This document shows positions 1-14,700 of a stretch of 64,000 nucleotides of DNA, in pieces. Below the pieces are notes generated by a model. That model was not told the DNA's origin. It ran no database searches and saw only the letters and a list, made by a program, of their open reading frames with translations. Positions within the stretch are counted from its first letter, which is position 1; each line of letters begins with the position of its first letter. Source of the stretch: Saksenaea vasiformis B4078 (taxonomy: Eukaryota; Mucoromycota; Mucoromycetes; Mucorales; Saksenaeaceae); contig JNDT01002413.1 in NCBI GenBank assembly GCA_000697055.1, positions 1 to 64,000 on the forward strand. Reading direction: 5' to 3'. Made by a program: the position numbers and the translations under genes.

Positions 1-123
1 CATGGGAGAAGGTGAGTTATGGCCTTCGCTACCAGAGTCATAGTCAGGAACAACAGGCTTGACAATTTCCGAAATGGCAGTAGAGTTGGCAGTAGTGTTT
101 TCAGCAATGTTCAGAGTAGACAT
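1..123 (-). CDS. N-terminal fragment of an unidentified protein, cut by the window edge
   Basis: An open frame on the minus strand starts at an ATG at 123 and runs off the left edge, giving 41 codons. The peptide is rich in Thr, Ser, Asn and Ala, then acidic, and ends around the residues DYDSGSEGHNSPSP. I do not recognise a family. A start here is plausible because the 350 bases upstream are AT-rich and non-coding. The low-complexity Ser/Thr/acidic character fits the disordered N-terminus of a regulatory protein, but no function can be given. It could be a chance frame, since only 41 codons are visible. Confidence 0.35.
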   Translation of the reverse strand, partial: MSTLNIAENTTANSTAISEIVKPVVPDYDSGSEGHNSPSPM

Positions 124-479
124 CTTGATGGATAGAATTTGAGAATTCAACGTAAAAAATGTGAAATTTGGCTAACTGAGAGATGGATAACAACGGGAAT
201 ACGTTGAGACTCTTAGATGATTGTTTATTATTGTTTTACAGAGAGCTTTTATAGCAGTGGCGGTGTTCTTGAGAAATAAAAATTTTACAATGATAAACCA
301 ATGATCGATGTTAAAGAGGTTTCAGGTACAATCGGGTATTGGACCCTGATATGATTTGTACTTCAGCTTAATCATTATTTATCCGGTTTCTCATCTGTGA
401 GGTTTATCTGTAGATGTCGTGATATGATTTAGTCATTCTGTATGTAGAATACGACACTTGGGCATGTACATGTTAATAC
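124..479. other. Intergenic, AT-rich
   Basis: No coding signal is seen. It separates the start of the edge gene from the stop of the kinase gene at 480. It presumably holds the promoter of the edge gene and the 3' end of the kinase transcript. Confidence 0.5.
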
Positions 480-1716
480 CTAAACCATTAAGGTTACTAG
501 GCTGGGAAGAAGTGAGTCTGGATGATGATCTCCTGGTTTCGTTAAGTAATGTGTGGCGTCGCCTGTGATTTCGGTAGTGCCCGTTGTTGAGGAGGTAGAT
601 TGTGAATGTTCAGATGCCGTTTTAGAGAATGCAGATGATTGGGATCGATAGATACGTGGTGTAAGAGGAGGAGAGGGTGGCAGTTCCTGACGATCAGCTG
701 CAGCTGTATCAGCCACAGGTGATTTAGGCACGCGCAGGCGGCGAAATCGGGACTCTTCCTGAAGACGCTCCCATCGATCGACTTCGGCTGTTCTGGTAAA
801 GTATTTGCAGTTCTGGATACGTTCTCTGAGTTCTTTGAGACCAATGCGACGAATCGGATCGACACAGAGTACCCGTTTCAAGATCCGATGCAATCCTCGT
901 GAGATCGGCAGAATATTCAGCAAGAATTCAGGGTCGGTTAAATAAGCCCGGAATGACTCATCCTTTAGAGAGGCCTGTTGCCATGCATTTCTTCCGGTGG
1001 CCAGGTTAATTAAAATTACACCAAGTGCCCAGACGTCATTTGGAGCAGTGGCATAGCCCACACGGTTCGATTCACGAGCATGGTCACCTTGGCATTCTAT
1101 ATGCATTAAGACAAAGTTTAATAATGATCCTTGTAGGAAGAAAAGGCTAGGGGCTTTTTTTTTTTTTTTTACCTGGAGAGAAATAAAAAGTGCTTCCACA
1201 ACCATAGTCTTTTGACACGACAGAGGTAGTCGCAAGTCCAAAATCGGCTAATTTAATTGTACGTCCACCGTCAAAGACAAGAATATTTTCCGGTTTGATA
1301 TCCCGGTGGTAAACACCATTTTCATGACAATAGCTGACTGCATCAATGAGTTGCAGAAATACTCGTCGAATAAGCGGGTGGTTGCCGGCATAAATGTCGC
1401 GTTCTGTAATTGCTTCAAAAAGATCGCCTTCAGAACCATATTCCATTACAACATGGGTCCAGTCCAGATCACGGATAACACGTTCGAGTTGAATGATATG
1501 TGGATGACCTGAAAGTCGAGAGTGAAGATTGATTTCGCTGCGTTGAAAAGCTCGTTGACGATCGTCCATCTTGCTTTGTTCAAGTGATTTTACGGCGAAG
1601 AGTTGATCATCGTCTGTACGTGCAAGATAGACTTGGCCATATCCACCAGTGCCAAGAACACTGATGAGCTCAAGATCATTGATACGTGTTCCAATTGGCA
1701 AAGTGGTGTGTTCCAT
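480..1716 (-). CDS. Ser/Thr protein kinase, Ran1/Sks1/Vhs1-like
   Basis: There are two exons, 1716..1173 and 1096..480, with one GT-AG intron whose donor is followed by a long A tract. Splicing restores the kinase signature FYFSPECQG across the junction; read unspliced, the frame ends in a lysine run. The 386-residue product has a glycine loop (GTGGYGQVY), the catalytic Lys in AVKSLE, the loop HRDIKPEN, DFGLA, and DVWALGVILINLATGRNAW. The last motif is typical of the fungal Ran1 (Pat1)/Ksp1/Sks1 group, which links nutrient status to meiosis, filamentation or glucose response. A Ser/Thr/Pro-rich tail of about 90 residues follows. All catalytic residues are present, so it should be active. The subgroup assignment is from memory of motif style. 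Confidence 0.85.
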
Positions 1717-2892
1717 TGTTGTTGTTGTTGTATGTATTATTTATATAAATGTCGTGAAGTGGATAAAGTAAAGAAAAAGGAAGGAAGGAAAAAAAGAAGC
1801 AAGAAAAAGACAGTTAATTTATAGTTGACGAAAGGTCCAATTAAAGCACAAATAAGGGGGACATGTATTGGGGGAGAAGGAAGTGGTTAAGAAAAGGAAG
1901 GAAAATGATAGGGGGTTCCTTTTTTGGGGGGATGTTAAAAAAGAGGTGTGTTATTGGTGGTGATGGTACGTGTATATAAGATCGGCAACCAAGGGAAAAA
2001 CTACTCTTTTTTCTTGCTTACTTCTCCCTGATCTTCCATTTTTGGAAACTCTTTTTATTTTCCACATGATATCATCACACTGTCTAACATCTTTCGATTC
2101 TGAATTGAGCTAACCAATCCTCCCTAGAATATAACCACCCCCCCACACACTCTCTCTCCCCTTTAAACATACAAGTTAGATCTTGCGTTAAAGGTAATAT
2201 TTACCAAAATTGTGTATTTTTCATTCACATCTACAGGGATGAACCACCGAAAACGACATGGACCGCATCAGTGACGATGAACCGAAAACTACGATGTTTT
2301 TGATTGCTGCAAAATGTCGCACAAACATCACCCCGCACGTTCTGAAAAACTGTGACCTTTTTCACCGTGCGACTCACACAACACACAGATATGCATTCTA
2401 CGCATGGTCTACAATCGTGATAATGTCAACTCATTGAACATGTTGTAAGAGAAATACCCATCATGTAGTCGAAATTCCCATCCTACAAGAATGAATGACT
2501 GAATATTCTTTCAGTTATGTTACTGGAGGTCACTGTTTATTGGAAAATTGCTTATTGCGTACACATTTGATCTTGAGTAATTCAAGGAGTGATTAATAGA
2601 TTCACAAACGCCATTATCTTCCCTTCTTTTTTTCCTATTTACGCCTTCTCTGGCGTTTGTCAATGACTGATCAACTCAATAGATTTAAGTTTCGACTGAA
2701 CCAATCATACATTGGCAACAAAGTCTGTCGGCAAACAATTGTCATCATCCACTGTATTTCCTTTCTAATTACCGACGTACCCTGCATCTGCGCATTTATT
2801 CTTATGTCCTTTGTTCATTAAGAAAAGTACTCATTCTTGAGTATATGTCTGAAAATAGAACCAACTAAGGTTCCCTGAAGATCGATTGCCCT

Positions 2893-2925
2893 CTCTTTCT
2901 CTCTCTCTCTCTATATATATATATT
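2893..2925. repeat. Dinucleotide microsatellite (CT)n followed by (TA)n
   Basis: A run of CT repeats passes directly into TA repeats. It is visible in the sequence and generates a spurious Ser/Leu and Ile/Tyr open frame. Confidence 0.85.
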
Positions 2926-3869
2926 TCTTTTTGCATTCGCGCGCCTTTTTTTTTTTTTCCTTTTCCCTTGCATATCTATTTAACCGAGCTTGCGTTAAAA
3001 AAAAAAGCAATCTCCCTATTTATGTGTCCTATGCTTTTTGTTTTGCCTCCTTACACAATTACTCCTTCTGCACCGACCACCACACCAACTAAATGTTGTT
3101 TGTGACGTACTCCAGAACTTTCCCTCGTGGAGCGTTTCAGAATTGAGCAAGAACTCTCCCGATTAGGCAAGTTCATTATTCTTTGTTCGGCAAAGTGGTG
3201 GTGGCGGCTCTATGTTCCTTTTGTCTACTCAATGTGTATGCAAACAAGAAAATAGGTCCGTCTGAAAAAGGGGGGTTATATACAAAACAGTCTATCTTCC
3301 CAGCGATATGGGTTATGCGTGTCGTAAATGTGGAGAAACATACAAGCATGTATTGTCTATTTTTTGTGTCACCGTCCTTTCAACTTTTTTAGTTTGACAT
3401 CTGTGAAGACTTGAATCGACTTGTTTGTGGCGGTTTGTCACTTCGAAGTAGGATCATGTTGTCACCTAATGATGAAGATCTCCTCGACAACCACAAAAAA
3501 AAGACTTCTTTTTTTTTTTGCTTAAGGAGAACATAACAGTAGTAAAGCTCGCACAGTTGTATAATCAACGTGCATCTCATCCATTTGCTATAGATGCGTG
3601 AAATCGTAAAGCGGAACGGATAAAATGGAAAAGAAAGATTTGCCAAGACCGGATTGTACAGCTAGCATTTCTTCGGTGCATATAGTTATCACAGAAATAT
3701 ACGTCTTTTCCATCTTCATGCTCTCCTTAATTTCCATACTTGGAACCATGTGCCCGAATAAACCGTTTTTCTCTCACGCCGCTGCGCAGTACAAAGGAAA
3801 ACGCCGTTAAGGTTCAATTTCCGGCGTAAGACGAGTGATCTGCATCATGCCTAACCCCTCTTTAGTGTA

Positions 3870-3889
3870 ACAGAGAGAGAGAGAGAGAG
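3870..3889. repeat. (GA)n microsatellite
   Basis: About nine GA units in intergenic DNA, immediately upstream of another short A/G-rich stretch. Confidence 0.8.
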
Positions 3890-4541
3890 GAAAAGATACC
3901 CTTTTTTTCCCCAAATTTTATGCAATATGACATGGCTTCTTCTTTCTTTGTATGATGACAAACGTAGGAGAAATGATAACCATCCCGAAGAGAGATGGAA
4001 GCATAACAACACAGGAGAAACAACAGCACTTAATTTTTCTTCTTCTCTTTCCTACACTTTGCAAAAGAACGTCATAACACAGAACCATGTAAATGAGATC
4101 GACGGCAAACAGCCACAAATGGAAAGACAAATAAAACAAATCCGAAACTTTCGGCTATCGCCCAAGCTCTGACATCTCTGATCTCATCTTTATTTGGTTC
4201 CTGCATGACGTTATTGGCGGTAAATCTGTGCAACCAATTGCGCTACCCTAAACAAACTACAGGTAAGGCGAGCAATATATGCCGTTTGATATAAATGAGG
4301 GGGGGAACGGAATCAGAAGCAATTATTATTAATCAGATGATATGACCATACACGAAATAACAGCAGATAAACGGGAGTGATAATAAGGTTCTCTCAATTT
4401 TTGACTCTCTATGATGTGATACAATTCTTAAATAGTTCATATACAGAGTAGATTGTTCAGCTGCACGTTACGCGTTACGCTTTTAGAAAGTTGCTTGACC
4501 CTGCACGTACTTTATAAGCAACAGTTATTGGGAAAAGGCGG

Positions 4542-5241
4542 TTATGGAGTTGCGGCGTTGCTCGTCGTTGCTACATGAACGACATCTCAGTAAATCAAAA
4601 AAGATACGTTTTAAGCTTACATTGACTTGGTGTAGAAGAGGATGGAAGATCTGTCGTAGCATTCGAAGGGCTAGGACCAGAATAGTTACCGGGAATCAAA
4701 CGTCTGCAGCCATTTTGAGAAGCACCAGCATTGCAATCTTTCTTCTGATGCTGCACAGACTTGGTTAGACTGTGTCATCATCGTGCGGCTAGGGTTCACT
4801 TACGCAACAGCGAATGCAATAATCATTTTGTGCAGGTTCAATCAAACTCACAAAATACTCATATCCTTGGCAAGAAGCTCCCTTCGGAGCACGTGTGTCA
4901 AATTGACCACCTTCATCGGTTGGAACTAACTGTGCTTTCGTGGGATCCATTGTTCCTGTGACTTGCACAAAGTTCTGCGTTGCATTGAAATGGGAGGAAA
5001 GAATGAAACCGGATGGAAATTGTTCTTGTCCTGACGATGGATAGTTGCAGTAGGCTACAGCTGTGCCTTCATTGTCCGCGATCGTTCGATCCGTTGCATT
5101 TTTTGGAGGCAACATCAAGCAAAAGCTGCTGTTTTCAGTAGCAATACGCACTGTAGTTTGTGGTAAAATACTACTATTCGTTTGCTGGCCTTGACAATAC
5201 GAGGCAAAAAGGAGTAAAATACCAATTCGAGCAATGTACAT
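4542..5241 (-). CDS. Small secreted cysteine-containing protein
   Basis: I propose three exons: 5241..4804, 4750..4621 and 4570..4542, giving 198 residues. The first exon opens with a clear signal peptide (MYIARIGILLLFASYCQGQ). The mature part carries a CIRCC motif at the first exon end, and the next exon continues HQKKDCNAGASQNGC followed by IPGNYSGPSP. This matches a family of small secreted fungal proteins with a conserved C-terminal cysteine cluster, whose function is not known to me. The tail is Ser/Thr-rich. The last intron is less certain: without it the protein would end about ten residues after PSSSTPSQ. Several N-x-S/T sequons suggest glycosylation. A TATA box lies just upstream. 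Confidence 0.75.
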
Positions 5242-5273
5242 GATGAAGGGTTTAGGAGTTCTGAAGGGAAGAC

Positions 5274-5282
5274 TATATATAC
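5274..5282 (-). promoter_or_regulatory. TATA box of the secreted-protein gene
   Basis: The sequence tatatatac lies about 33-41 nt upstream of the ATG at 5241. This is close for a fungal TATA box, so the 5' UTR would be very short. Confidence 0.45.
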
Positions 5283-7437
5283 TCTTCTACCTGAGTTCCA
5301 AAGTTTAGCTCTTGCAAGATCAGACTAAAGAAATTGGCTCGGTTTCATCTGTTTTTGTGCGTGGGCCCTCTTGGCAAAGGTCATACCGTTTTTCATGGGA
5401 CTGGGCTAGACTCAACAGCTGTTTTAAAGTTGGAAAAAAAAATAATAATAATGAACGTGTAGATCAGAAAGTTCAGCAAGTTGTAATCAATGTATCCGTA
5501 AAATTCTCGGTGAATGGTAGCTTACGAGAGAACTGCAGGGACTAACCGCTATGCCGATAATGAGTGTAACGGACGATCTTTTCCCCGAATAACGACGCCA
5601 TTGATTTTGTTATATTACCGTACAACATTAAACGATGTCCACTAAATGCTCTTCCTAGTTATTTCGTAATTACAGAATCATACTCGAGTTTTAAATTCTT
5701 TCATTCCTGGCTAAAAAGTGTCTCGCGCAGAATTCTCAGACAACAGTAAATAGTGTTCCTTCCAACCTTTAGCCAGGATGTTTGTCCCTTCAACCCCCTA
5801 AACAAATTTGGCTACTAAAATAGCGCTTTACAACTTTTCCACTTCTAAGTCTAACTCTTGGTTTGTAACTAGTATTTTAGCACCATACCACATGCCGAAA
5901 CAAGAATAAATAACTTCTCAGTAACTTTATATTTGGAACCCATGTGTCATTTTGGCGATGTTGTCATAGTAGAAGGATAGCATGACTCCATTCATGTCAG
6001 GTACTTTCGTCATATGGAATTTGCATGCAAAGATCAGCATCAAATCGGTAATCCTGAAACGGATAACCTATAACGTCTTGGTTTGTTTACCCACGACCAA
6101 GATTGTATTCCAATTGTTCTCTCATCACTCTATGCTCTGATATTGACAAGAAGGGTTCATGAGACTCTGTTTATTCGTCTAAAAAACAGATAAAGGAACA
6201 CTTGCAACTAACACTAACTTCAGTGGTGTACATGTTGCAGCTCTCTGATTCGAGTGGTGACGTTAAAGGACGTCAACGCTACCGACAGTGGCACCGACGA
6301 ACAGCTGTGCTTAAAGGTGGAAAAAGTCCAAGTATTGCTTTGCTTTCGTCAAACGCGATCTTGTCCTGATTCACTTGGCTATATACTGACGAGAATTTTC
6401 AGTGACATGGTTACCAGCTCGTAACAGTAGACTATGATTTTACCATCTACATTATACCTAAGAGGATGATTTACCTATCGCCGACAAGCAGTAGCCTCAT
6501 GAGTCCAGCCACTTGCGATAGCGAGAACATGTCAGTCAAGAATTTCTTTTCAACAGTATCGCCCTTGTTTGTTCGCAAGGCTTCCATCATTATGAAGCGA
6601 CTATTCCAGTAGCTACTGATTAACAATCCAATTGGAGGGCGACGGCCGGCATTGTGTCCTTCATGCGGGAGTGTAGGAGTCTCAATGGGCAAATCCGCGG
6701 TCAGACCATCCCAACTTTGGGTCCTAAAAGCTTATAAGTCTTCAAATAAAAACAGGCGACGACATAAGGCAGGGCCAAAAGATATGCATACGTAAAACTC
6801 TATTTCATCCAGAATACGAGTTCATAATTGACAGAACGCAAGGTTTGCTTTGGGGAAGGGTGTGTCCCCATCCAACGTGTGTCCAAACTGAACTCGAAGT
6901 CTATCTACCAATTATCTGGAGGTTGGCCTAAACCCAGTAATCCCCCGTGGGTGGGGCTGCCGTTCCCGCCGCACCTGATTGGCTCGTTTTACTGGAATAG
7001 CTGTTCTTTTTCTCTGATCGATGCGCTATCCTGGGTAGAGAGGCTCCAACTTCCTTCATCTGGTTTATTGCTCTTCTAAACAGACATAGATTAGGCAACA
7101 TGAACACTTTTTCCGAGGACGTAGCGTAATTACGGGTAAATAGCAGATGATTTGTAATTCTTTCATGCCTAACTTTTATAACGAGATGTTCAGTTGGGTA
7201 AGTTTCAGGATGATACGAGTATACAAAAATAATCTTGCGGAGTTTCTTATACGCGCAATGCAATCACTACAAGACACATTTGTTTTGCATGAATTGACTT
7301 CCTTTTTTTTTCTCATTGATTATCAATTTGATAAGCTTTTCCTTTTCTTTGCCTTGAGAATGGCATTGATGCAGAGATTGATTCAAAAGGCGAAACATCC
7401 TATGGCATCATTTCATAAACTCTCTCCCAAAAACAAT
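5283..7437. other. Intergenic region with one coding-like fragment
   Basis: Mostly AT-rich DNA without a recognisable gene, apart from the exon-like fragment at 6475-6723 (minus). The 5' end of the PKA transcript should lie in its last few hundred bases. Confidence 0.4.
6475..6723 (-). pseudogene. Exon-like coding fragment, unidentified
   Basis: An 83-codon open frame is bounded by a good 3' splice site (CTTTTAG) and a good donor (GTAAAT). The peptide includes TPTLPHEGHNAGRRPPIGLL and KKFLTDMFSLSQVAGLMRLL, which has ordinary protein-like composition. No start codon, stop codon or neighbouring exon could be found. It may be one exon of a decayed mobile-element gene. I do not recognise the family. 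Confidence 0.3.
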
Positions 7438-9032
<1,595 letters not shown>

Positions 9033-9321
9033 TCTTTTATTTTGTGTTTCACATGCATGAGAAGTATGGGATTCCTTTGTAAATTCAAACAGAATAAAAG
9101 AATTCCAATTCTTATTTAAACCACTAAGAAACAAAATCTTATTTCCTCTTGCGAAAATGGTTAAGCAACAAAGTTGTGAAATAATAATAAACAACAAAGA
9201 TTTTTTCCAATGTCTCAGATCAAATTAAAAACATAGGAATTTTCGAGTAAAGAGACGATTCTTCTTTTTCCGAACCTTTTTGTTCCAAATACCTTTTTTT
9301 TTTTTTCCCTCAAAAACAACA

Positions 9322-10918
9322 ATGGATTCCCGCGAACTATATATGCCAAAATATATGCTGTACTGTGTAGTTATCAGCTGTATCACATCTTTTTGTGTTG
9401 GCTGGACTATTGGTTCCCCTAATATTGCAGGTGATATTACACACAGCTGTCCGACTGGCTATGCACGTACCGTCAACCCTTCTTTCCCAGATTGTCTTCC
9501 GATGAGTACTGCATTATGGTAATTATCATCCATTTTGTAGCGATAGTTCATCTTTCTGTAGGGGTTTTGCCGTCGCGTCATTTTGTGTTGGTGGTCTCAT
9601 TGGTGGTCTTTGTGGTGGCACTGTACAAATGACCCTGGGTCGTAAAAAGACGGTTATCCTAAATACATGTGGATGGATCCTCGGCTCCATATTACTCGGC
9701 TTATCCGTACACAGCAGCATGTTTATTGTAGGCCGTATCTTATGCGGATTGTCATGTGGTATGGGTACCCTGGTTACACCCACTTACGTCGGTGAAGTCT
9801 CCACAATCAAGGCGAGAGGCGCCATGGGTACTTGTAACCAGTAAATATTCTTCTTGAGAACAACAAACGATCTTTTGCAAACCACGCTTCTTTTCTTGTT
9901 TACTAGGTTTTTTATTGTTATCGGCATTCTGATCGCCTCGATTGTCGGCTTACCTACCTCGACCGTGCCTCTTTGGCGTGTTAACTTTTCTGTGGTGGCT
10001 ATTCCAGCTATAATCCAAGCTTTTGCAATGCTAAGTTGTGTCGAAAGCCCACGCTGGCTTATCTCAGTAAACCGTATGGATGAAGCAACAATAGCTCTCC
10101 AACGATTACGTGGTGCAGATGCAGATATTTCACATGAGCTATTTGATATTGTTGAAGGCCAAGTTGGAAGCGTCGAAGCTCGTCAAAGACTTGCCTTGCC
10201 ACCAGAGCCACCAAGCAATCGAAATAGCAAAGACGACGAAGAGGACGATGGACGACCTCCCACCCAAAAGTATGAACCAATAACGATCATCCAAGTGTTT
10301 AAGGACAAGGTCATCCGTCGCATTGCATTCTTAGTCCTGTTTCTGCACACCTTTCAGCAACTCTCCGGAATGAATGCTGTCATGTATTTTTCGACGACCG
10401 TGTTCCAGAGCGCTGTCGACCGCCAGACAGCCAAATACATGACCATCGCCACCATGGCCGTCAATTTTGTATTTACGCTTGTGTCTGTGGCCATGATAGA
10501 CCGTATGGGACGCCGAGCTTTGCTCCTCCTGGCTACCACCGGGACGTGTGTCTTCTCCATCACGCTAGTCTTCGGTTCCAGCTTTAACATACCCACCTTA
10601 CTGGTCGTCTCCGTGTTTCTCTACGTGGCCTCCTTTGCCATTGGTATCGGTCCCATCCCTTGGATGATCACTTCCGAAATCACTCCCATTTATGCTTCCT
10701 CCTCTGTTGGCGCAGCCGCTACTGCAATGAACTGGGCGATGAACTTCTTAGTAGGCCAGGTATTCCCCGTGGTGTTCGCTGCCATCGGAGGCTACTCCTT
10801 CCTTATATTTGCTGGGACCTCGTTTTTCGCCTTTATTGCGATCTTCCTTACGTTACCAGAAACAAAGGAAAGACCTATCGAAGAAATTGTACAAAGTTTC
10901 CAAAAATATCGCTCGTAG
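9322..10918 (+). CDS. MFS sugar transporter
   Basis: Exons 9322..9518, 9562..9840 and 9907..10918 give 495 residues with twelve predicted membrane segments. Family signatures are visible: GRKKTV after TM2, VGRILCGLSCGMGTLVTPTYVGE, ESPRWLI before the central loop, QQLSGMNAVMYFS, DRMGRRALLL, GPIPWMITSEI and the terminal PETKERPIEEI. These mark the GLUT-like sugar porter family, which moves hexoses across the plasma or vacuolar membrane. The central cytosolic loop contains an acidic stretch (DDEEDDG). The second intron splits a glutamine codon. The ATG at 9322 follows a T-rich then CA-rich leader. Substrate and exact location cannot be read from sequence. Confidence 0.9.
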
Positions 10919-11793
10919 TTTATCCCTCTATCCCCCCCATTTGCTTTTTATTGTACATATTTTTTCTTTATTGTACATACTTTATGGTGTATTTTCGGTG
11001 TGAGTTGCTGGTATAGGTAATGCCCTTCCTTTCTGCTTTGGTGGTTTTTCTTCTGTTTTTTCTTTTGTTCTTTTTTTCTTCCCATTACCATGGTTTTCCA
11101 AGTGTGTTTTAAAATTGAATAAAAAGAAAAGGTGTAAGTTACTGGATTTTTGTCCATCCAGCGGATGTTCGAAAACTATTGATATGTCAGCATGATGCTG
11201 CCGTCCGTGAAGGAGTATATATAAAATTGGTCAACATTTAAAAGGACAAACTATTTGGTTGTGTGTTTAGGTATGTCCCTGCTTAATCTACTACGTACAC
11301 ATCTTTTTTGGTTCTATAACTTGCGTGATCTGTCGGTAGCCCTTGCCATGCACACTACGTCAGATGTTTCCTTACATGTGGAGACGCATTTACTCTTTTA
11401 TATCTCATACAGTAGCACCTATCAGAGGTTGCATGGCTCTGCTACGTATCATAATCTCTAATCAATTCACTCCAATAACAGTATGTGTCAGAATCGTGAC
11501 TAATGCAATCGTGAAGATTACTTCCTCTGGGATAGACGAGTGTACCAGAAGATTTTAAGGATGCTTCTCTCTTTCGCAGCCGCCCATGCCGCTGGAATGA
11601 GCTTTCATGTCGACCGAGGACTATATTCAGAATTTGTATATGGACGATGCTGCTCCTCCCACGGCTTAACCCTCCTGTCACAGTCCATGTCCAGAACACG
11701 TCGAACTAACAGGAAGTAATCTCACTTTTGGATAAAAACAAAGACTTGGGTTTATTATAATGCAAAAGTGTAAGTGAATGAACAAAAATATGT
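10919..11793. other. Intergenic between convergent genes
   Basis: It lies between the 3' ends of the sugar transporter (+) and Kre33/NAT10 (-). T-rich downstream sequence follows the transporter stop. Short frames on both strands have no recognisable content. Confidence 0.5.
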
Positions 11794-14700
11794 TTACGAT
11801 CTTCTGGTCTTTTTGGATGTCTTGAGCTTGCCGTTTTTACGCTCCTTCTCTTTTTGGGCCATTTGTTGTGCAGTTTCTGCCAGCTTGCGTTTCTTGGATG
11901 AGTTTTCGTTTTTGATACTGATGACGGAACTCAAGGCCTTCTTCTTTCCTGTTTTCAATGCCTTGACCTGAGATTCTGCTGCCTCCCAATCTTCATCGGC
12001 GCCACCGATAGCATATTTTGACAGATCCAAAGAATCGATCAACTCGCGCTGCTTAGCCTTCAGGCCCTCCAATGCTTCATTTCCAGCTTCTTGCAAATCC
12101 TTCTCCATATCGTCCTTCAGTGGTCGCCAAGCCTCCTCATCAGCAATCTCTCGCTTCCCTGATGCCTCTTCCTCCTCGTCTTCTTGCTCTACTTCCTTTT
12201 TCTTCTTTTGCAATTCTGGCATTGTATCTTCGATTGCTCTGCTCTCCACCTTCGCAAAGTACTGACTGAACTTTCGTATGATCTTGACAAATAATGCCAG
12301 CACTTGATTGCTTGCCAGTGACAGCTCCTTCTCCAATTCTTCCACTGTCTTGTGCTGAAGGCCAATACCAAGAAGAATAGCACTCTGTGCACCAGAGAGC
12401 TTCACTTCGCTCGACATCTCATCTCTAAAGTAAAGCTCACTGATAACAGGAACCATGTCCAGGACGACATGATAATCAACCATATTGTTGGCGTATGATT
12501 CGAGACGCTTCAAGTCATAGGGACCGAAGAACAAAGCCAACTTTTCCTTCGTCAATTCTCCTTCGGCCATCTCACGTCCGTGCTTAGCGGCTTCCAAGAT
12601 ACTCAACGCACTAATAGCTGGGAAGTTGCGGAACTGGTATGACAGGAGATGCAAGAAACGCTTGGAGAAATCGGTTGCAAATGCATCAAGCCAGGATGCA
12701 TTTGAAACACGCTCACCATCACCACCTGTAAGTGTCTTGATCATGACACAAGAGTGTTCGCCTGTTAATTCATTGGTCGTCTGTCGCAAGTATAGTGGAA
12801 CAAATCCTGCACGCTTCCAGAATTTGTGGAGACTCGGTGTAAGACCGTAGGAAACACCAAGGTAATCCAAGCGAGGCGCCTGTTTCTCTGCCAACTTGGT
12901 CAAGAGAGGTGGCATCTTACGTGGGTCGCGCACTTTCACTTGATCAGTCTTTAGATCTGCGTTCTCAATCTCCTCATCGTCCACTCGAACAAGCGTTTCT
13001 TCCTCAGCATCCATGGATTCCGCCAAGTCAGACATTTCTCCCTTGTAGAACGATGTGAGCTGCTCAAGTGCTCTGGAACCGTAACCCATCTTTGCATAGT
13101 CGGGATGAGTTGCGATACGAACGACACGAGCACCTGACAAGCTAGCGAAGTCATCATCTTGGAACTGTTGCGAAATAAGCCATGGGATCATGTCACCGGC
13201 AGGACGTTGACCACGCGAAAGCGAGTTCATCACTGTTTGTCGAGAAATTTCACCTTCCAGACACACCTGAACAACGACAAGAGGATCGGGAAGACTACTG
13301 CTATTCTCGGCAATAGGAGGCAACAGGACAAACAAATGGTGTGCAGGAGCGTCACTCATCAATTGCAAATCGTTAGGAGTGTTCTTGTAATGGCTAGCAA
13401 CGTACAAAGCCATCATACGCTGCAAGAAGGTTTCGCTGACAGGGTGGTAGGAGAAAAGGGTGTCACGGTTGACATAGTAGAGCTCACATTCCGAAGGATG
13501 GGGACAACCCTGAATGTTTTTGGATACAACAGTTGCATCCAAGCAAAGCAGCTTGTTAAGCCACTTCTCGACTGGGTCATTTGGAGCATAACGGATTGGC
13601 TCCTCCAATTTGACCTCCTTGAGTGTACGACCACCCAGAGCGCTGCTATTGACATCATCGGCCTGCTTCTTTGCTTGAAGATCACGTCCGACAACGATAT
13701 TTTCACCCGATGCATCCTTTGCAGCATCTCCTGCTTTACCAATAAATCCACGCGACTGTTCTCGAAGTTGCTGGATCAACTTGAGCGACAAAGATCTACC
13801 GGTGCCTTCGTAACCGTTAATGGTGGAGGCCATGAACACGAGGTAGGGACCAAGAAGCTTGCGGACAATGGGCAAGGGAATAGCTGCAGCCTCATCAATG
13901 ACAACCAACTCAGCTTGACCGAGGACATGAGCATCTTGAGGTTGGATATACTATAGAGATCGTTCTTGCTTAGCACAAGCTCTGTGCTCACATGTATTAA
14001 TTTCTTTACCTGGATGGTTTGGCGATGCTGTCTAAAGATGTTGACACGAACAATAGCCTTATTAAATTCGGGGTTCGTCGACTGAACAATATCGTAATCA
14101 AGATGTTCTTCATAACCCAGTGCGTCAAAGCCCTTGAACACGAATTCGAACAGTGTCTTCAAATTTTCGGGGCTGGGAGAGGTGACGAAGATGTTGGAAT
14201 AGCCATAGGCCACTGCCGAAGCCATAGCAATACCAAGAGCAGCTGATTTACCACGACCACGAGCAGCAGTAAGAGCTACAGTGCTTCGAAGTGACTTCTC
14301 CGAAATAGCTTCAATGAACGTCAACAAAGCCTTTGCTTGATCGACTGTCTTGGTGCATTTGACGAGCGATCCAACAGGTTCCGTATCTGCCAAGGATTGT
14401 TTCAACTCGTCCAATTCCATCTCCTCCGTCGACTTTGCCTCGTCTGCCGACTTGAGAGGCAGCGGTTTAACATGCTTGCCCATGCTGATAGGGAGCACGT
14501 TCAACTCGTCGTCCACAACCAAACAGTTCTCGCTTGATCCCAACGAGAGGATAAAACGTTCGTTGAATCGAGCAACAATATCGCTATGCGCCTCGGTACG
14601 ATAGCGTGAATGAACATCCTAGATCTCGAATTAGCTACACCTGTTTTAGCTCGCACATGCATTACCATGGTCATGGTATACAACTGCTTCAATGAGTTCA

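Larger units (their letters stand above)
1717..4541. other. Long intergenic stretch with simple repeats
   Basis: No convincing gene is seen. It contains a T/C-rich leader upstream of the kinase start (A/G-rich on the plus strand, 1765-1815) and a TATA-like tatataag at 1973-1980. There is also a (CT)n/(TA)n tract at 2893-2925 and a (GA)n run near 3870. Short open frames here are driven by low complexity. A promoter for an unseen short transcript on the plus strand cannot be excluded. Confidence 0.5.

Noticed and set aside
2886..3092. 68-codon plus-strand frame rich in Ser/Leu/Ile/Tyr/Phe
   Set aside because: It is the translation of (CT)n, (TA)n and T tracts; no protein-like remainder.
11442..11699. 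85-codon minus-strand frame between two convergent genes
   Set aside because: No splice partner, no motif, and no family recognised.
13159..13956. 265-codon plus-strand frame
   Set aside because: Antisense of the Kre33/NAT10 catalytic exon, which matches the family along its whole length.
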